The notes beneath the pieces were generated by a model. That model had not been told where the DNA came from and ran no database searches. It was given only the letters and a program-made list of their open reading frames with translations. The position numbers and the translations under genes are program-made. From an uncultured Desulfuromonas sp. (GTDB lineage Bacteria > Desulfobacterota > Desulfuromonadia > Desulfuromonadales > Desulfuromonadaceae): a stretch of DNA of 64,000 nucleotides. Below are positions 18,016 through 26,573 of the stretch, in pieces. Numbering within the stretch: the stretch's first letter is position 1; each line of letters opens with the position of its first letter. The stretch covers positions 2,034,001 through 2,098,000 of the forward strand of contig NZ_OY762961.1 in the NCBI RefSeq assembly GCF_963666745.1, written 5' to 3'.

Positions 18016-18044
18016 TTGACAACTCCCGGCCCATGTTTTATTAC
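18016..18044 (+). promoter_or_regulatory. Candidate sigma-70 promoter of purM
   Basis: A perfect -35 TTGACA (18016-18021) is followed by a 17-base spacer and TATTAC (18039-18044). The start would be near 18051, about 25 bases before the purM GTG, with GAGGAG between. Confidence 0.6.
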
Positions 18045-18075
18045 TTGACGCCACTTTTAACGAGGAGTTTTTACC

Positions 18076-19122
18076 GTGGAAAAGAAAAGCGTTACCTATA
18101 AAGACGCCGGCGTGGATATTGACGCCGGAAACCGTTTTGTCGACATGATCAAGCCGATGGTCAAGGCAACATCGCGTCCTGAAGTACTCACCGACATCGG
18201 CGGCTTTGGCGGGCTATTCTCCTTTCACGCCGACAAATACAAAAAACCGACTCTGGTCTCTTCGACCGATGGTGTCGGCACCAAGCTGAAACTCGCTTTC
18301 ATGATGGACAAACATGACACCGTCGGCATCGACCTGGTGGCCATGTGTGTCAACGACATCATTGTCCAGGGCGCCGAGCCTCTGTTCTTCCTCGACTACA
18401 TGGCCACCGGCAAGTTGTCGCCGGAAAAAGCGGCAGAAGTGGTCAAAGGCATTTCAGAAGGCTGCCAACAGGCTGGCTGCGCTCTGATCGGTGGCGAAAC
18501 GGCAGAAATGCCGGGTTTCTACGCTGAAGGCGAATACGATGTTGCCGGATTTACCGTCGGTGCCGTCGACAACGACAGCATCATTGACGGCTCATCCATC
18601 ACCGTCGGTGATAAAATTATCGGTATCGCCTCCAGCGGTCTGCATTCCAATGGCTATTCATTGGCACGCAAAGTATTTTTTGAGCATATGGGCCTCGGCG
18701 TCAACGACACACTGCCTGAGTTCAATCAAAGCATTGGTCTGGAGATGCTGACCCCGACGCGCATCTACGTCAAAACGGTTCTCAACCTGATCCGTGACTT
18801 CACCATCAAAGGCATGGCGCATATCACCGGCGGCGGTCTGCTGGAAAATATCCCTCGTGTTCTACCGAAACATTGTCATGCGGTCATCCGGCGTGGCAGC
18901 TGGGAAAAGCCGGTAATTTTTGATGTGCTGCAAAAAGGCGGCAACATTGAAGATACGGAAATGCACCGGACATTCAACAACGGTCTCGGTATGGTCCTGA
19001 TTGTTCCTCAGGAACAATGTGAAGACATCCTGATTCGCCTCAGCGGGCTCAAGGAGCAGGCGTGGGAAATCGGGGAAATCAGCAAAAACGCTGACGAACC
19101 GCCATCAGTTCTGCTCGACTGA
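18076..19122 (+). CDS. purM: Phosphoribosylformylglycinamidine cyclo-ligase PurM
   Basis: The 348-aa AIR synthetase performs the fifth step of purine synthesis, closing the imidazole ring of FGAM with ATP. It starts with the family pattern TYKDAGVDIDAGN and contains SSTDGVGTKLKLAF, CVNDIIVQGAEPLFFLDY, GGETAEMPGFY and HITGGGLLENIPRVLP. Length is normal. The start is GTG with GAGGAG eight bases upstream. purN follows 19 nt downstream. Confidence 0.98.
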   Translation: MEKKSVTYKDAGVDIDAGNRFVDMIKPMVKATSRPEVLTDIGGFGGLFSFHADKYKKPTLVSSTDGVGTKLKLAFMMDKHDTVGIDLVAMCVNDIIVQGAEPLFFLDYMATGKLSPEKAAEVVKGISEGCQQAGCALIGGETAEMPGFYAEGEYDVAGFTVGAVDNDSIIDGSSITVGDKIIGIASSGLHSNGYSLARKVFFEHMGLGVNDTLPEFNQSIGLEMLTPTRIYVKTVLNLIRDFTIKGMAHITGGGLLENIPRVLPKHCHAVIRRGSWEKPVIFDVLQKGGNIEDTEMHRTFNNGLGMVLIVPQEQCEDILIRLSGLKEQAWEIGEISKNADEPPSVLLD

Positions 19123-19141
19123 TCAGCACGGGGGAAAACGG

Positions 19142-19807
19142 GTGAATTCAAAGTTGCGCATTGGTGTGTTGGCGTCAGGCGGCGGGACCAACCTACAATC
19201 CATTATCGACGGTTGCCAGAGCGGGAAGATTGACGCAGAGATTGTTACTGTTCTTTCCAACAACCCAGATGCCGGAGCCCTGCAGCGGGCAGCCAAGGCC
19301 GATATTACCTGTCAATGCATCAACCACCGCGAGTTCAGCAGCCGTGACGATTTTGACAGCGCCGTGGTCTCGGCCCTGCTTGACGCCAATGTTGAACTGG
19401 TTGTTCTGGCAGGCTTCATGCGCATCATCGGCCAACGCTTTTTGGATGCGTTTCCCGGACGGATTATGAATATCCATCCGGCGTTGCTGCCGGCTTTCCC
19501 CGGCTTACACGTCCAGCAAAAAGCCCTTGATTATGGTGCACGTTTTTCCGGTTGCACGGTACATTTTGTTGATGGCGGTGTCGATACAGGACCAATCATC
19601 CTCCAGGCGGTAGTCCCTGTTCTTGACGGTGACGATGAAGACAGCCTCAGTGCCCGCATCCTTGAACAAGAACATAAAATCTATCCCCAGGCAATTCAGT
19701 GGTTTGCTGAAGGAGCGATTCGGATTGAAGGCCGACGCGTGATCATCGACAAGGTCGCCCAGCCCAGCGAGGCCATCATCAATCCTCCGCTCAGCTCCGT
19801 GTCATGA
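19142..19807 (+). CDS. purN: Phosphoribosylglycinamide formyltransferase PurN
   Basis: The 221-aa enzyme transfers a formyl group from 10-formyl-THF to GAR in purine synthesis. LASGGGTNLQSII forms the phosphate-binding loop; catalytic residues lie in NIHPALLPAFPGLH and DGGVDTGPII. It starts with GTG behind a purine-rich site and overlaps the following DUF523 gene by 4 nt. Confidence 0.97.
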   Translation: MNSKLRIGVLASGGGTNLQSIIDGCQSGKIDAEIVTVLSNNPDAGALQRAAKADITCQCINHREFSSRDDFDSAVVSALLDANVELVVLAGFMRIIGQRFLDAFPGRIMNIHPALLPAFPGLHVQQKALDYGARFSGCTVHFVDGGVDTGPIILQAVVPVLDGDDEDSLSARILEQEHKIYPQAIQWFAEGAIRIEGRRVIIDKVAQPSEAIINPPLSSVS

Positions 19808-20277
19808 CCCCACTACTGGTCAGCGCCTGCCTGCTCGGACTGAACACCCGCTACAACGCTGAAACAAAGATCAATACTCAGGTCGTTGCCCTCATTGAAC
19901 GGCCTGACATTATGCCGATTATTGTCTGCCCGGAGCAATTGGCGGGATTCAGCACACCACGCCCCAGTTGCGAATTCATCTGCGGCGACGGAGAACGTGT
20001 CTGGCAGGGCACGGGGAAATTGCACAACACCTGCGGCGATGACGTGACCGAAGCGTTCCGCCGAGGTGCCGATGAAACATGGAAAATTGCGCAGATGACG
20101 AACTGTCGCTTGGCGCTGCTCAAAGAACGCAGCCCTTCTTGCGGCAGTCACGCCGTTCATTGTTGCGGAGAGCTGATTCCCGGCAAAGGCGTCACCGCAG
20201 CCCGACTCGAGAAAGAGGGAATTAGCCTTTTCTGTGAAGAGGACCTGAACGAACTCACACAGATTCTTTGTCATTGA
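19804..20277 (+). CDS. DUF523 family protein
   Basis: The 157-aa protein has the DUF523 features [13 protein letters not shown] near the N-terminus, [13 protein letters not shown], and the cysteine-containing [10 protein letters not shown] motif. The family has invariant cysteines and is often found as a stand-alone protein of unknown function. The ATG overlaps the purN stop (ATGA), so it is cotranslated with the purine genes. No direct link to purine synthesis is known to me. Confidence 0.85.
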   Translation: MTPLLVSACLLGLNTRYNAETKINTQVVALIERPDIMPIIVCPEQLAGFSTPRPSCEFICGDGERVWQGTGKLHNTCGDDVTEAFRRGADETWKIAQMTNCRLALLKERSPSCGSHAVHCCGELIPGKGVTAARLEKEGISLFCEEDLNELTQILCH

Positions 20278-20408
20278 GCCCTGATAAAATTTTGCAGGCG
20301 GTTAAAAAACAGCCTATGGCGCCCATGGACGGGCGACCAAAATCAAGAACAGGTCTTCAAGTGATTGACTTTGTCCGCAAGACGGAAATCGAATTTTCGG
20401 CTTGCGCC

Positions 20409-20439
20409 GTTGAAAAAGCCCCGGATGGGACTTTTCAAC
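20409..20439. repeat. Imperfect hairpin upstream of rpmB
   Basis: GTTGAAAA (20409-20416) and TTTTCAAC (20432-20439) form an 8-bp inverted repeat, and the inner CCC/GGG extends the stem. It lies in the 254-nt leader between DUF523 and rpmB. The function is unknown; it lacks a T-run and so does not look like a normal terminator. Confidence 0.5.
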
Positions 20440-20531
20440 AACCTGTTAGAAAAGAACCACAATTAGTCCTTGATTCGACCATTGAATCGTGCTACTTATA
20501 CGCGTTCCAAATATCCAGGAGGTCTAGAGCA

Positions 20532-20720
20532 ATGTCCAGAACATGTGAAATTTGTGGCAAAAAACCGGTAACTGGCAACAACGTCAGCCATGCACATAAT
20601 AAAACCCGTAAGGTATGGTATCCCAACCTGCAAAAGGTTCGGGCTGTGAAGAATGGCAGCGTTCAGACCATGAAAGTCTGCACCCGTTGCATTCGTTCCG
20701 GGGCGGTTGTTAAAGGTTAA
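20532..20720 (+). CDS. rpmB: 50S ribosomal protein L28
   Basis: The 62-aa protein begins [20 protein letters not shown] and ends [13 protein letters not shown]. It is the zinc-ribbon (C+) form of L28 with two CxxC pairs. AGGAGG is nine bases upstream of ATG 20532. The open frame extends further upstream, but nothing there resembles L28. A strong terminator follows. Confidence 0.97.
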   Translation: MSRTCEICGKKPVTGNNVSHAHNKTRKVWYPNLQKVRAVKNGSVQTMKVCTRCIRSGAVVKG

Positions 20721-20746
20721 TCGCACAGCGACAAAAAAATTCCATC

Positions 20747-20782
20747 AAAAAGGGGAGCTGACCACGTCTAGCTCCCCTTTTT
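20747..20782 (+). terminator. Strong (bidirectional) terminator between rpmB and rel
   Basis: AAAAGGGGAGCT pairs with AGCTCCCCTTTTT around a 10-base loop. A-rich and T-rich flanks let it work in both directions, ending rpmB on the plus strand and probably rel on the minus strand. Confidence 0.9.
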
Positions 20783-20791
20783 GCATTTGTC

Positions 20792-20814
20792 TTTTTTTTT
20801 TTTGGGGGGGGGGG
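20792..20814. repeat. Homopolymer tract T12-G11
   Basis: Twelve T are followed directly by eleven G in non-coding sequence between the rpmB terminator and the rel stop codon. Such runs are prone to slippage, both in vivo and in sequencing. Confidence 0.85.
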
Positions 20815-20859
20815 ATTCCACCCTCTGTACGCGCCTACCTCGTCATCCCCAACTCATCC

Positions 20860-23022
20860 TTATCCGCGACGTTCACGAACCCGTTCAACGCGATAAACAC
20901 CCTTCAATGCTTTTAATGCCGCCATGACCTCCTTGAGGTGATCAACATTATTGACATCGATTTCAAATTCGTTGAGCCCTTTGCTGCCGGTTGAGGTATG
21001 CACCCTGGCACTGGTGATATTGGCTTCACATTTGGTAATACAGCTGGTGATCTCTGCCAGCACACCCTTGTGGTCGTGGCAATAGACATTGATCCGTACG
21101 CTGCGGGAAGACACCGAGCCCTCATCCCATTCCACTTCAACACGTCGTTGCGGATCGGTTTCCAACAGGTGAGGACAATCTGCGGCATGGACGGTAATCC
21201 CATGGCCTCTGGTAATAAAACCGATAATATCGTCACCTGGCAGCGGATTACAGCACTTGGCAAAACGCACCAGGACATCTTCTATACCCTGAATGCGAAT
21301 CGCGCTTTGCGAGGGCTTTTTGCGGATCTTGTTAATGACCTTGCCAAGACCCGCCAGTTTGGAGCGATGGCTGCGCAACTGATCGGCAGGCACAATACGC
21401 CCGACCACCTGCCCCGGAGACAGCTTGCCGTAACCAACCGCAGCCAGCAACTCGGACACCTCTTTAAAACCAAGATCTTTGGCCGCTTCGGCCATCACCG
21501 GCTCGCCTAGAGTTTTATTGAGGCTCTTGCCGTATTTGCGCAACTCCTTATCCAGCAGGCCGTGGGCCACCTCGATACTCTTTTCACGCTCCTGGGTTTT
21601 CACCCAATGGCGGATGCGGTTACGCGCCTTGGAGGTTTTGACAATTTTCAGCCAATCTTTACTGGGATTCTGATGCGGCGAGGTCAGAACTTCAACGACA
21701 TCACCGTTGTGCAGTTCAGTCTTCAGCGACACCATCTTATTATTGACCTTGGCACCAACACAGCGATGGCCAATGTCCCCATGAATGGCGTAGGCAAAAT
21801 CAATCGGACTGGCGCCCTTGGGCAGTTCACGCACATGGCCCTGTGGAGTAAAGACATAAACTTCTTCCGGAAACAGATCAATGTGCGTATCCGCAGTGAC
21901 CGCCAGAGAGTCATCCATCTCTTTCTGCCATTCGACCATTTGCCGCAACCAGCTGAAGCGCTTTTCTTCTCCAGACCCTGCGGATTTACCTTCTTTGTAC
22001 ATCCAGTGGGCAGCAATCCCCTCTTCAGCGATCCGGTGCATCTCCTCGGTACGGATCTGCACTTCCATCCGCTTACCGTAAGGACCGATCACCGAGGTGT
22101 GCAGCGATTGATACATATTGGCTTTCGGCATGGCGATGTAATCTTTGAAACGTCCCGCCACCGGCTTCCACTCGGCATGAACGATCCCCAGAGCCGCGTA
22201 GCATTCCCGCACCGATGTCACGATAATACGGAATGCGATCAGATCATACATCTGATCCAGATCGATTTTCTGCCGCTGCAGCTTGCGATAAACCGAATAC
22301 AGATGTTTCGAGCGACCGGACACATCGCCCTCAATGCCCTGCTTGGCAAGAATGGCATGCAGCTCCTCTTTGACCCGCAACACATACTGGTCGCAGGCGT
22401 CGGTCTTGAAGGCCATCACCTTGCTGTTGAGCTCTTCATATTCATCCGGATAAAGATGCTGAAACGACAGATCTTCCAGCTGACTCTTCATCCAACTGAT
22501 ACCCATACGGTTGGCCAGCGGCGCATAAACCTCCATGGTTTCACGGGCAATGCGCTGCTGTTGAGCTTCCGGCAGGCAGCTCAGGTTTTGCATCCCCTGG
22601 AGCCGGTCAGCCAGTTTGATAAGGATAATGCGAAAATCGCGGGCAATGGCCAGCAGCATTTTGCGAAAACTCTCCGCTTGGCGCTCTTCACCGCGTTTAA
22701 AGATGATGGTATTGATTTTGGTCAGACCTTCGACCAACATATGAACCTGGTCACCAAAGCGCTCTTTAAGCTCCGTGGAGGTCACCAGTTCCTTCTGCAA
22801 GACATCGTGCAGTAACCCTGCTGCAATGGTCGGCACATCCATTCTCAGACGCAACAACAGCTCTGCCACAGCCACAGGGTGACTGAACGCCGGCTTACCG
22901 CAGGGAAGATCCTGACCTTGATGAAGTTGCTGACTGAATGGATAGGCGCGCTGGATCAGGTCAAGATCCGCATCGGGAAGGTATGTCGTGACGGTATTGA
23001 GGATTTCTTCGAGTGACTTCAA
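20860..23022 (-). CDS. relA: RelA/SpoT-family (p)ppGpp enzyme with altered hydrolase site
   Basis: The 720-aa protein has the full Rel layout: HD hydrolase domain (about 25-180), synthetase domain (about 220-345, with GRFKDYIAMPK and YQSLHTS), TGS (about 385-445), zinc-finger/helical region (CCNPLPGD) and C-terminal ACT. In the HD domain the metal ligands H48, H72, D73 and D139 are kept, but the catalytic pair of the usual HDxxED motif is Q76-K77, and the asparagine of the usual DRLHN is G143. Established work on Rel enzymes makes those residues essential for hydrolysis, so I infer a synthetase-biased enzyme. The start is TTG 23022 without a strong ribosome site. It follows rpoZ in the usual gmk-rpoZ-rel order. 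Confidence 0.92.
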   Translation of the reverse strand: MKSLEEILNTVTTYLPDADLDLIQRAYPFSQQLHQGQDLPCGKPAFSHPVAVAELLLRLRMDVPTIAAGLLHDVLQKELVTSTELKERFGDQVHMLVEGLTKINTIIFKRGEERQAESFRKMLLAIARDFRIILIKLADRLQGMQNLSCLPEAQQQRIARETMEVYAPLANRMGISWMKSQLEDLSFQHLYPDEYEELNSKVMAFKTDACDQYVLRVKEELHAILAKQGIEGDVSGRSKHLYSVYRKLQRQKIDLDQMYDLIAFRIIVTSVRECYAALGIVHAEWKPVAGRFKDYIAMPKANMYQSLHTSVIGPYGKRMEVQIRTEEMHRIAEEGIAAHWMYKEGKSAGSGEEKRFSWLRQMVEWQKEMDDSLAVTADTHIDLFPEEVYVFTPQGHVRELPKGASPIDFAYAIHGDIGHRCVGAKVNNKMVSLKTELHNGDVVEVLTSPHQNPSKDWLKIVKTSKARNRIRHWVKTQEREKSIEVAHGLLDKELRKYGKSLNKTLGEPVMAEAAKDLGFKEVSELLAAVGYGKLSPGQVVGRIVPADQLRSHRSKLAGLGKVINKIRKKPSQSAIRIQGIEDVLVRFAKCCNPLPGDDIIGFITRGHGITVHAADCPHLLETDPQRRVEVEWDEGSVSSRSVRINVYCHDHKGVLAEITSCITKCEANITSARVHTSTGSKGLNEFEIDVNNVDHLKEVMAALKALKGVYRVERVRERRG

Positions 23023-23177
23023 TGACGCTCTTTAACCACTCTAACCCGTCTTCCCGCAGGATGAGGGGCAACGAGGTTTGTAGATGACCGCCCTTTTCAG
23101 GACGGTCATGTGAATAATATGTGATCGGCACCGCAATAGCACACCACCATAGGGCAGCGCAATACGGGACCAGCAAC

Positions 23178-23387
23178 TTAGTGAGTGCGGGTATCCGGAG
23201 CCTCGAATTCAACCTTGCCGGCAGCGATCTCGCGTAACGCCTGAACCACTTTTTTATTTCCGGACACGTTTTCAATCATCGGCGATGCCCCACGATACAG
23301 TTGTTTCGCGCGCTTGGCAGCAACCATAGCCAACAGAAAACGGTTATCAATCTGCTCTAAACAGTCTTCGACAGTAACACGTGCCAT
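23178..23387 (-). CDS. rpoZ: RNA polymerase omega subunit
   Basis: The 69-aa protein has the omega signature [17 protein letters not shown] and VAAKRAKQL, with [11 protein letters not shown] at the C-terminal side. Omega binds beta' and, in proteobacteria, forms a ppGpp binding site. The location between gmk and a Rel gene is the common arrangement. AAGGAG lies about 11 bases before the ATG. Confidence 0.95.
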   Translation of the reverse strand: MARVTVEDCLEQIDNRFLLAMVAAKRAKQLYRGASPMIENVSGNKKVVQALREIAAGKVEFEAPDTRTH

Positions 23388-23439
23388 AACGTTTTATTCT
23401 CCTTGAATCGGCTTACGCCGTTTTATCCTGATCGTTGTT

Positions 23440-24051
23440 TTAACGGTGTTCGATTATCTGTTCCACGAAGGGATAGACATGCCGTCCCCGACACATTTCC
23501 GCTTCGATAATTCCCTGCAACTGCGTTGTCGCATGATCAATGTCATCATTGACGACAATGTAATCATACCACTGTGCCTCACGTAATTCACCGGCCGCAT
23601 TATCAAGACGGCGGGCAATGACCGCATCACTGTCCGTCCCGCGCTGACGCAGTCGGCGCTCCAGCTCAGCCATACTCGGTGGCGCGATAAAGACAAATAC
23701 AGCGCCGACATCCTGCTTTTTCAGCTGGGCTGCTCCCTGAAAATCGATATCCAAAAGCACGTCGCGACCTTGTCGCTGCGCCTCTTCCAGGGTCTGCAAT
23801 GCCGTGCCGTAATAATTATCGTGAACCTGAGCCCACTCGACAAACGCATTGTCATCAATCATACGACGAAAGGTGTCGGCATCGACAAAATGATAATCAA
23901 TGCCATCCTGCTCATTGCCACGCGGGGCCCGCGTCGTAAAAGAGATAGAATGCCCCAAAGTGGGAAATAAGTCAATCATCCGCTTGCATAGCGTGGTTTT
24001 CCCGGCACCGGAGGGTGCCGAAACAACGAATAAAATTCCTTGACGGTTCAT
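23440..24051 (-). CDS. gmk: Guanylate kinase
   Basis: The 203-aa enzyme phosphorylates GMP to GDP. It has the P-loop SAPSGAGKTTLCK, ISFTTRAPRGNEQDGIDYHFV for GMP binding and IDFQGAAQLKK. Length is normal. Only 9 nt separate it from yicC. The small remA/DUF370 gene often found between yicC and gmk is absent here. Confidence 0.97.
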   Translation of the reverse strand: MNRQGILFVVSAPSGAGKTTLCKRMIDLFPTLGHSISFTTRAPRGNEQDGIDYHFVDADTFRRMIDDNAFVEWAQVHDNYYGTALQTLEEAQRQGRDVLLDIDFQGAAQLKKQDVGAVFVFIAPPSMAELERRLRQRGTDSDAVIARRLDNAAGELREAQWYDYIVVNDDIDHATTQLQGIIEAEMCRGRHVYPFVEQIIEHR

Positions 24052-24060
24052 GCGTCTGCC

Positions 24061-24939
24061 CTACTCGATATTCTGCACTTGCTCGCGAATCTTTTCCAAT
24101 TCCGCCTTGATAGCAACCACCTGGCGCGTCAACTCCGCATCGTTGGATTTCGACCCCATAGTGTTGGTTTCGCGGTTGAGTTCCTGAATCAGAAAGTCCA
24201 TCTGTCGACCGACAGCATCGTCCTTTTCAAACAGCTGACGGAACTGCACAAGATGGCTTTTAAAACGGACAATCTCTTCGCTGATATCACAGCGGTCGGC
24301 AAAGATGGCGATTTCCTGAGCAACACGTTGCGGATCTACGTCCACATCGCCCTGTAGTCGTTCAAGACGTTGCTGCAGTTTCTGCTGCCACTCCTCGACC
24401 ACAACAGGCGCTCGTTCTTCGATCACTTGCAAGAGGGCCTCCATATCGTGCAGTCGCTCCTGGATATCCTGCTGAAGCGCCTCGCCTTCTTTGAGACGCA
24501 TCTCTTCGACAGCATCCACCGCCTTTTCCAGCGTCTGGCGCAGGGTTTCGCGCACCAGAGCCTCATCCAGGTTCGCCTCTCGCAGCGTGACCACATCTTT
24601 CTGCGCCACCAGCAAAGATAACGGAATATCGCCGCTGAGGTGATAACGCTCACTCATAGCACGAAACAGATGGACATATTCTGCGGCCAGGGCCTCATTG
24701 GTGACCGGTGTAACCACAGCCTGTTCAGTGGACTCACGATTGACAAAAACATCGATTTTCCCTCGGGTCAGACGTTCAGACGCCCATTTCTTGAGATCAC
24801 GCTCGAGGAACATCAGAGTACGCGGCACCTTCACGGTAATATCGGCGTAACGGTGATTAACCGTTTTGATTTCGACGCTATAGTGAGCATCGTTTCCAGT
24901 GACCTGCCCCTTGCCATACCCTGTCATGCTTTTGATCAT
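24061..24939 (-). CDS. yicC: YicC-family endoribonuclease
   Basis: The 292-aa protein begins MIKSMTGYGKG and has VEIKTVNHRYADI; the C-terminal DUF1732 part contains DFLIQELNRETNTMGSK. YicC proteins are endoribonucleases in E. coli and B. subtilis and act on small RNAs. The gene leads the yicC-gmk-rpoZ-rel unit. Upstream it faces the divergent marR gene. Confidence 0.93.
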   Translation of the reverse strand: MIKSMTGYGKGQVTGNDAHYSVEIKTVNHRYADITVKVPRTLMFLERDLKKWASERLTRGKIDVFVNRESTEQAVVTPVTNEALAAEYVHLFRAMSERYHLSGDIPLSLLVAQKDVVTLREANLDEALVRETLRQTLEKAVDAVEEMRLKEGEALQQDIQERLHDMEALLQVIEERAPVVVEEWQQKLQQRLERLQGDVDVDPQRVAQEIAIFADRCDISEEIVRFKSHLVQFRQLFEKDDAVGRQMDFLIQELNRETNTMGSKSNDAELTRQVVAIKAELEKIREQVQNIE

Positions 24940-25101
24940 AATCGGTCCATTTCTTTCACATCGCAGCCATAACTTGTTATTGCGTCAATCTTCAACGAAA
25001 ACCGTCGAAGCCCACTCGTTTTACCACACCGTGTTGTACCACAACAGCAGGAACCTGTACATGAAAACACCGGATCAGAGACTTACCGGATCGCACGAAT
25101 T

Positions 25102-25121
25102 TTGTTTGACAATCAAAACAA
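25102..25121 (+). promoter_or_regulatory. Candidate MarR operator 1, overlapping the -35 region
   Basis: TTGTTTGA (25102-25109), CAA, then TCAAAACAA (25113-25121) form an imperfect copy of operator 2 with one extra A. It covers a TTGACA -35 box (25106-25111); a weak CTAAAT -10 follows after 17 bases (25129-25134). Confidence 0.6.
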
Positions 25122-25133
25122 ACCGTGACTAAA

Positions 25134-25152
25134 TTGTTTGAAAGTCAAACAA
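25134..25152 (+). promoter_or_regulatory. Candidate MarR operator 2, perfect inverted repeat
   Basis: TTGTTTGA-AAG-TCAAACAA is an exact 8-bp inverted repeat with a 3-base centre. It lies just after the presumed -10 box and directly before the AAAGGAG site of marR, where a bound dimer would block transcription of marR and the exporter. Confidence 0.75.
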
Positions 25153-25163
25153 AGGAGCATTCC

Positions 25164-25580
25164 ATGGCCATCCCCCACGATCTGACGCATGTGTTGATTG
25201 AACTATATGACAAAATTTCATCCTGGGAACAAACAGTGGTCAGGGATAGTGGTCTATCGCCAGCCCAGATGCATGCCGTTGAAAGTGTTGGCCACCATGG
25301 TGAAATGCGCATGAAGGAGATGGCCCAACGCATGGGGATCACGACCGGAACCTTGACGGTTATGGTCGACCGACTCGAAACCCTTGGCATCCTGTGTCGC
25401 CAGCCCAACCCGTCAGATCGCCGCTCCTATGTGATTGTCCTTACGGACAAAGGACAACACCTGTTTAACGAGCATCATAAATTACACGAATTGCTGACCA
25501 GAGAGCTCACCTCAACATTCAATGACGAGGAAACAACAACGCTCCACCACCTGCTGCACAGGCTTGTCGGTCAGTTTTAA
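25164..25580 (+). CDS. MarR-family transcriptional regulator
   Basis: The 138-aa protein has the winged helix-turn-helix of the MarR family: MRMKEMAQRMGITTGTLTVMVDRLE is the recognition part and RQPNPSDRRSYVIVLTDKG the wing with the conserved DRR. ATG 25164 has AAAGGAG six bases upstream. Two TTGTTTGA-type inverted repeats lie in its own promoter, which suggests autorepression. The metal exporter starts 18 nt downstream, so metal or stress control of that exporter is likely (inference). The ligand is unknown. Confidence 0.9.
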   Translation: MAIPHDLTHVLIELYDKISSWEQTVVRDSGLSPAQMHAVESVGHHGEMRMKEMAQRMGITTGTLTVMVDRLETLGILCRQPNPSDRRSYVIVLTDKGQHLFNEHHKLHELLTRELTSTFNDEETTTLHHLLHRLVGQF

Positions 25581-25598
25581 CCATCAAGGAGCACAAGG

Positions 25599-26540
25599 AT
25601 GAATCCGCCCCCGATTGACCACTGGCAACACGACCACCTCTTTCACCACGACAACCGCCAGGCCGAACGAAACACTTACCGAGTGATTGTTCTGACGCTG
25701 ATCATGATGGTGGTGGAAATTTTTGCCGGATGGCTATTTGGCTCCATGGCGTTGCTGGCTGACGGCTGGCACATGGGGACCCACGTGTTTGCACTGGGCA
25801 TCACAGCAGCAGCCTATGTCTACAGCCGCCGTCATGCCGCTGACCCCAGTTACAGCTACGGAACGGGCAAAGTTGGCGTCCTCAGTGGTTACACCAGCGC
25901 CATCCTTCTTGCCGGTGTCGCAGCATTGATGATCGGCGAATCCATTGAACGCCTGATTCATCCTAATGCGATTCACTTCAATGAAGCTTTGCTTGTGGCC
26001 GTCATCGGCCTGATCGTCAACCTTGCAAGCGCCGTGATGCTACATGCTGGAGGAGAAGAGCATCACCACGACCATCATGGCCACCACCATGCGCATCATC
26101 ACGACCACAACCTTAAAGCCGCCTACCTTCATGTCATCGCTGACGCGCTGACCTCGGTCACGGCCATTGCCGCTTTGCTCTGTGGCAAGTATTTTGGCTG
26201 GCTCTGGCTCGATCCGACCATGGGTCTGGTTGGGGCCGTCATTATCGGCATCTGGGCATGGGGACTGGTTAAAGACACCAGCACCATTCTCCTTGACCGG
26301 CAAACCGATCCAGAGTTGCCACAACAAATCAGTGCGGCGCTGGAAAATGACCAGACCCAAATAGCGGACCTTCACGTGCGACGCATCAGCCCCCATTGCC
26401 TGTCCGCCGAGATCACCGTGGTCAGTTGCACCCCACAACCGGCCAGTTTATATAAAGAGTTATTGCGACCAATCAAGGATCTTGAGCACATCACCATTGA
26501 AGTCCATGCCTATAAAGACCAGGGCACAATGGCAACATAA
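25599..26540 (+). CDS. Cation diffusion facilitator, DmeF-like (Co/Ni/Zn efflux)
   Basis: The 313-aa protein has six TM helices, the metal-site residues ADGWH (D55, H58 region) and HVIADALTS (H178, D182), and a long histidine-rich loop at residues 152-170. The N-terminal W-x-H-D-H-x-F region is typical of the DmeF subgroup, which exports cobalt and nickel in Cupriavidus. The metal specificity here is inferred. It is cotranscribed with the MarR gene (18-nt gap, own AAGGAG site). Confidence 0.9.
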   Translation: MNPPPIDHWQHDHLFHHDNRQAERNTYRVIVLTLIMMVVEIFAGWLFGSMALLADGWHMGTHVFALGITAAAYVYSRRHAADPSYSYGTGKVGVLSGYTSAILLAGVAALMIGESIERLIHPNAIHFNEALLVAVIGLIVNLASAVMLHAGGEEHHHDHHGHHHAHHHDHNLKAAYLHVIADALTSVTAIAALLCGKYFGWLWLDPTMGLVGAVIIGIWAWGLVKDTSTILLDRQTDPELPQQISAALENDQTQIADLHVRRISPHCLSAEITVVSCTPQPASLYKELLRPIKDLEHITIEVHAYKDQGTMAT

Positions 26541-26573
26541 TTTTGTAACAGACCACATGACGAGGAGAATGCA

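Noticed and set aside
20268-20531. Open frame in phase upstream of rpmB
   Set aside because: It continues into L28 but has no L28-like sequence or ribosome site; AGGAGG sits at the true start 20532.
21562-22815. Long 417-codon plus-strand frame inside rel
   Set aside because: It is antisense to a clearly conserved Rel protein, and its translation is not protein-like; such shadows are common opposite G+C-rich genes.
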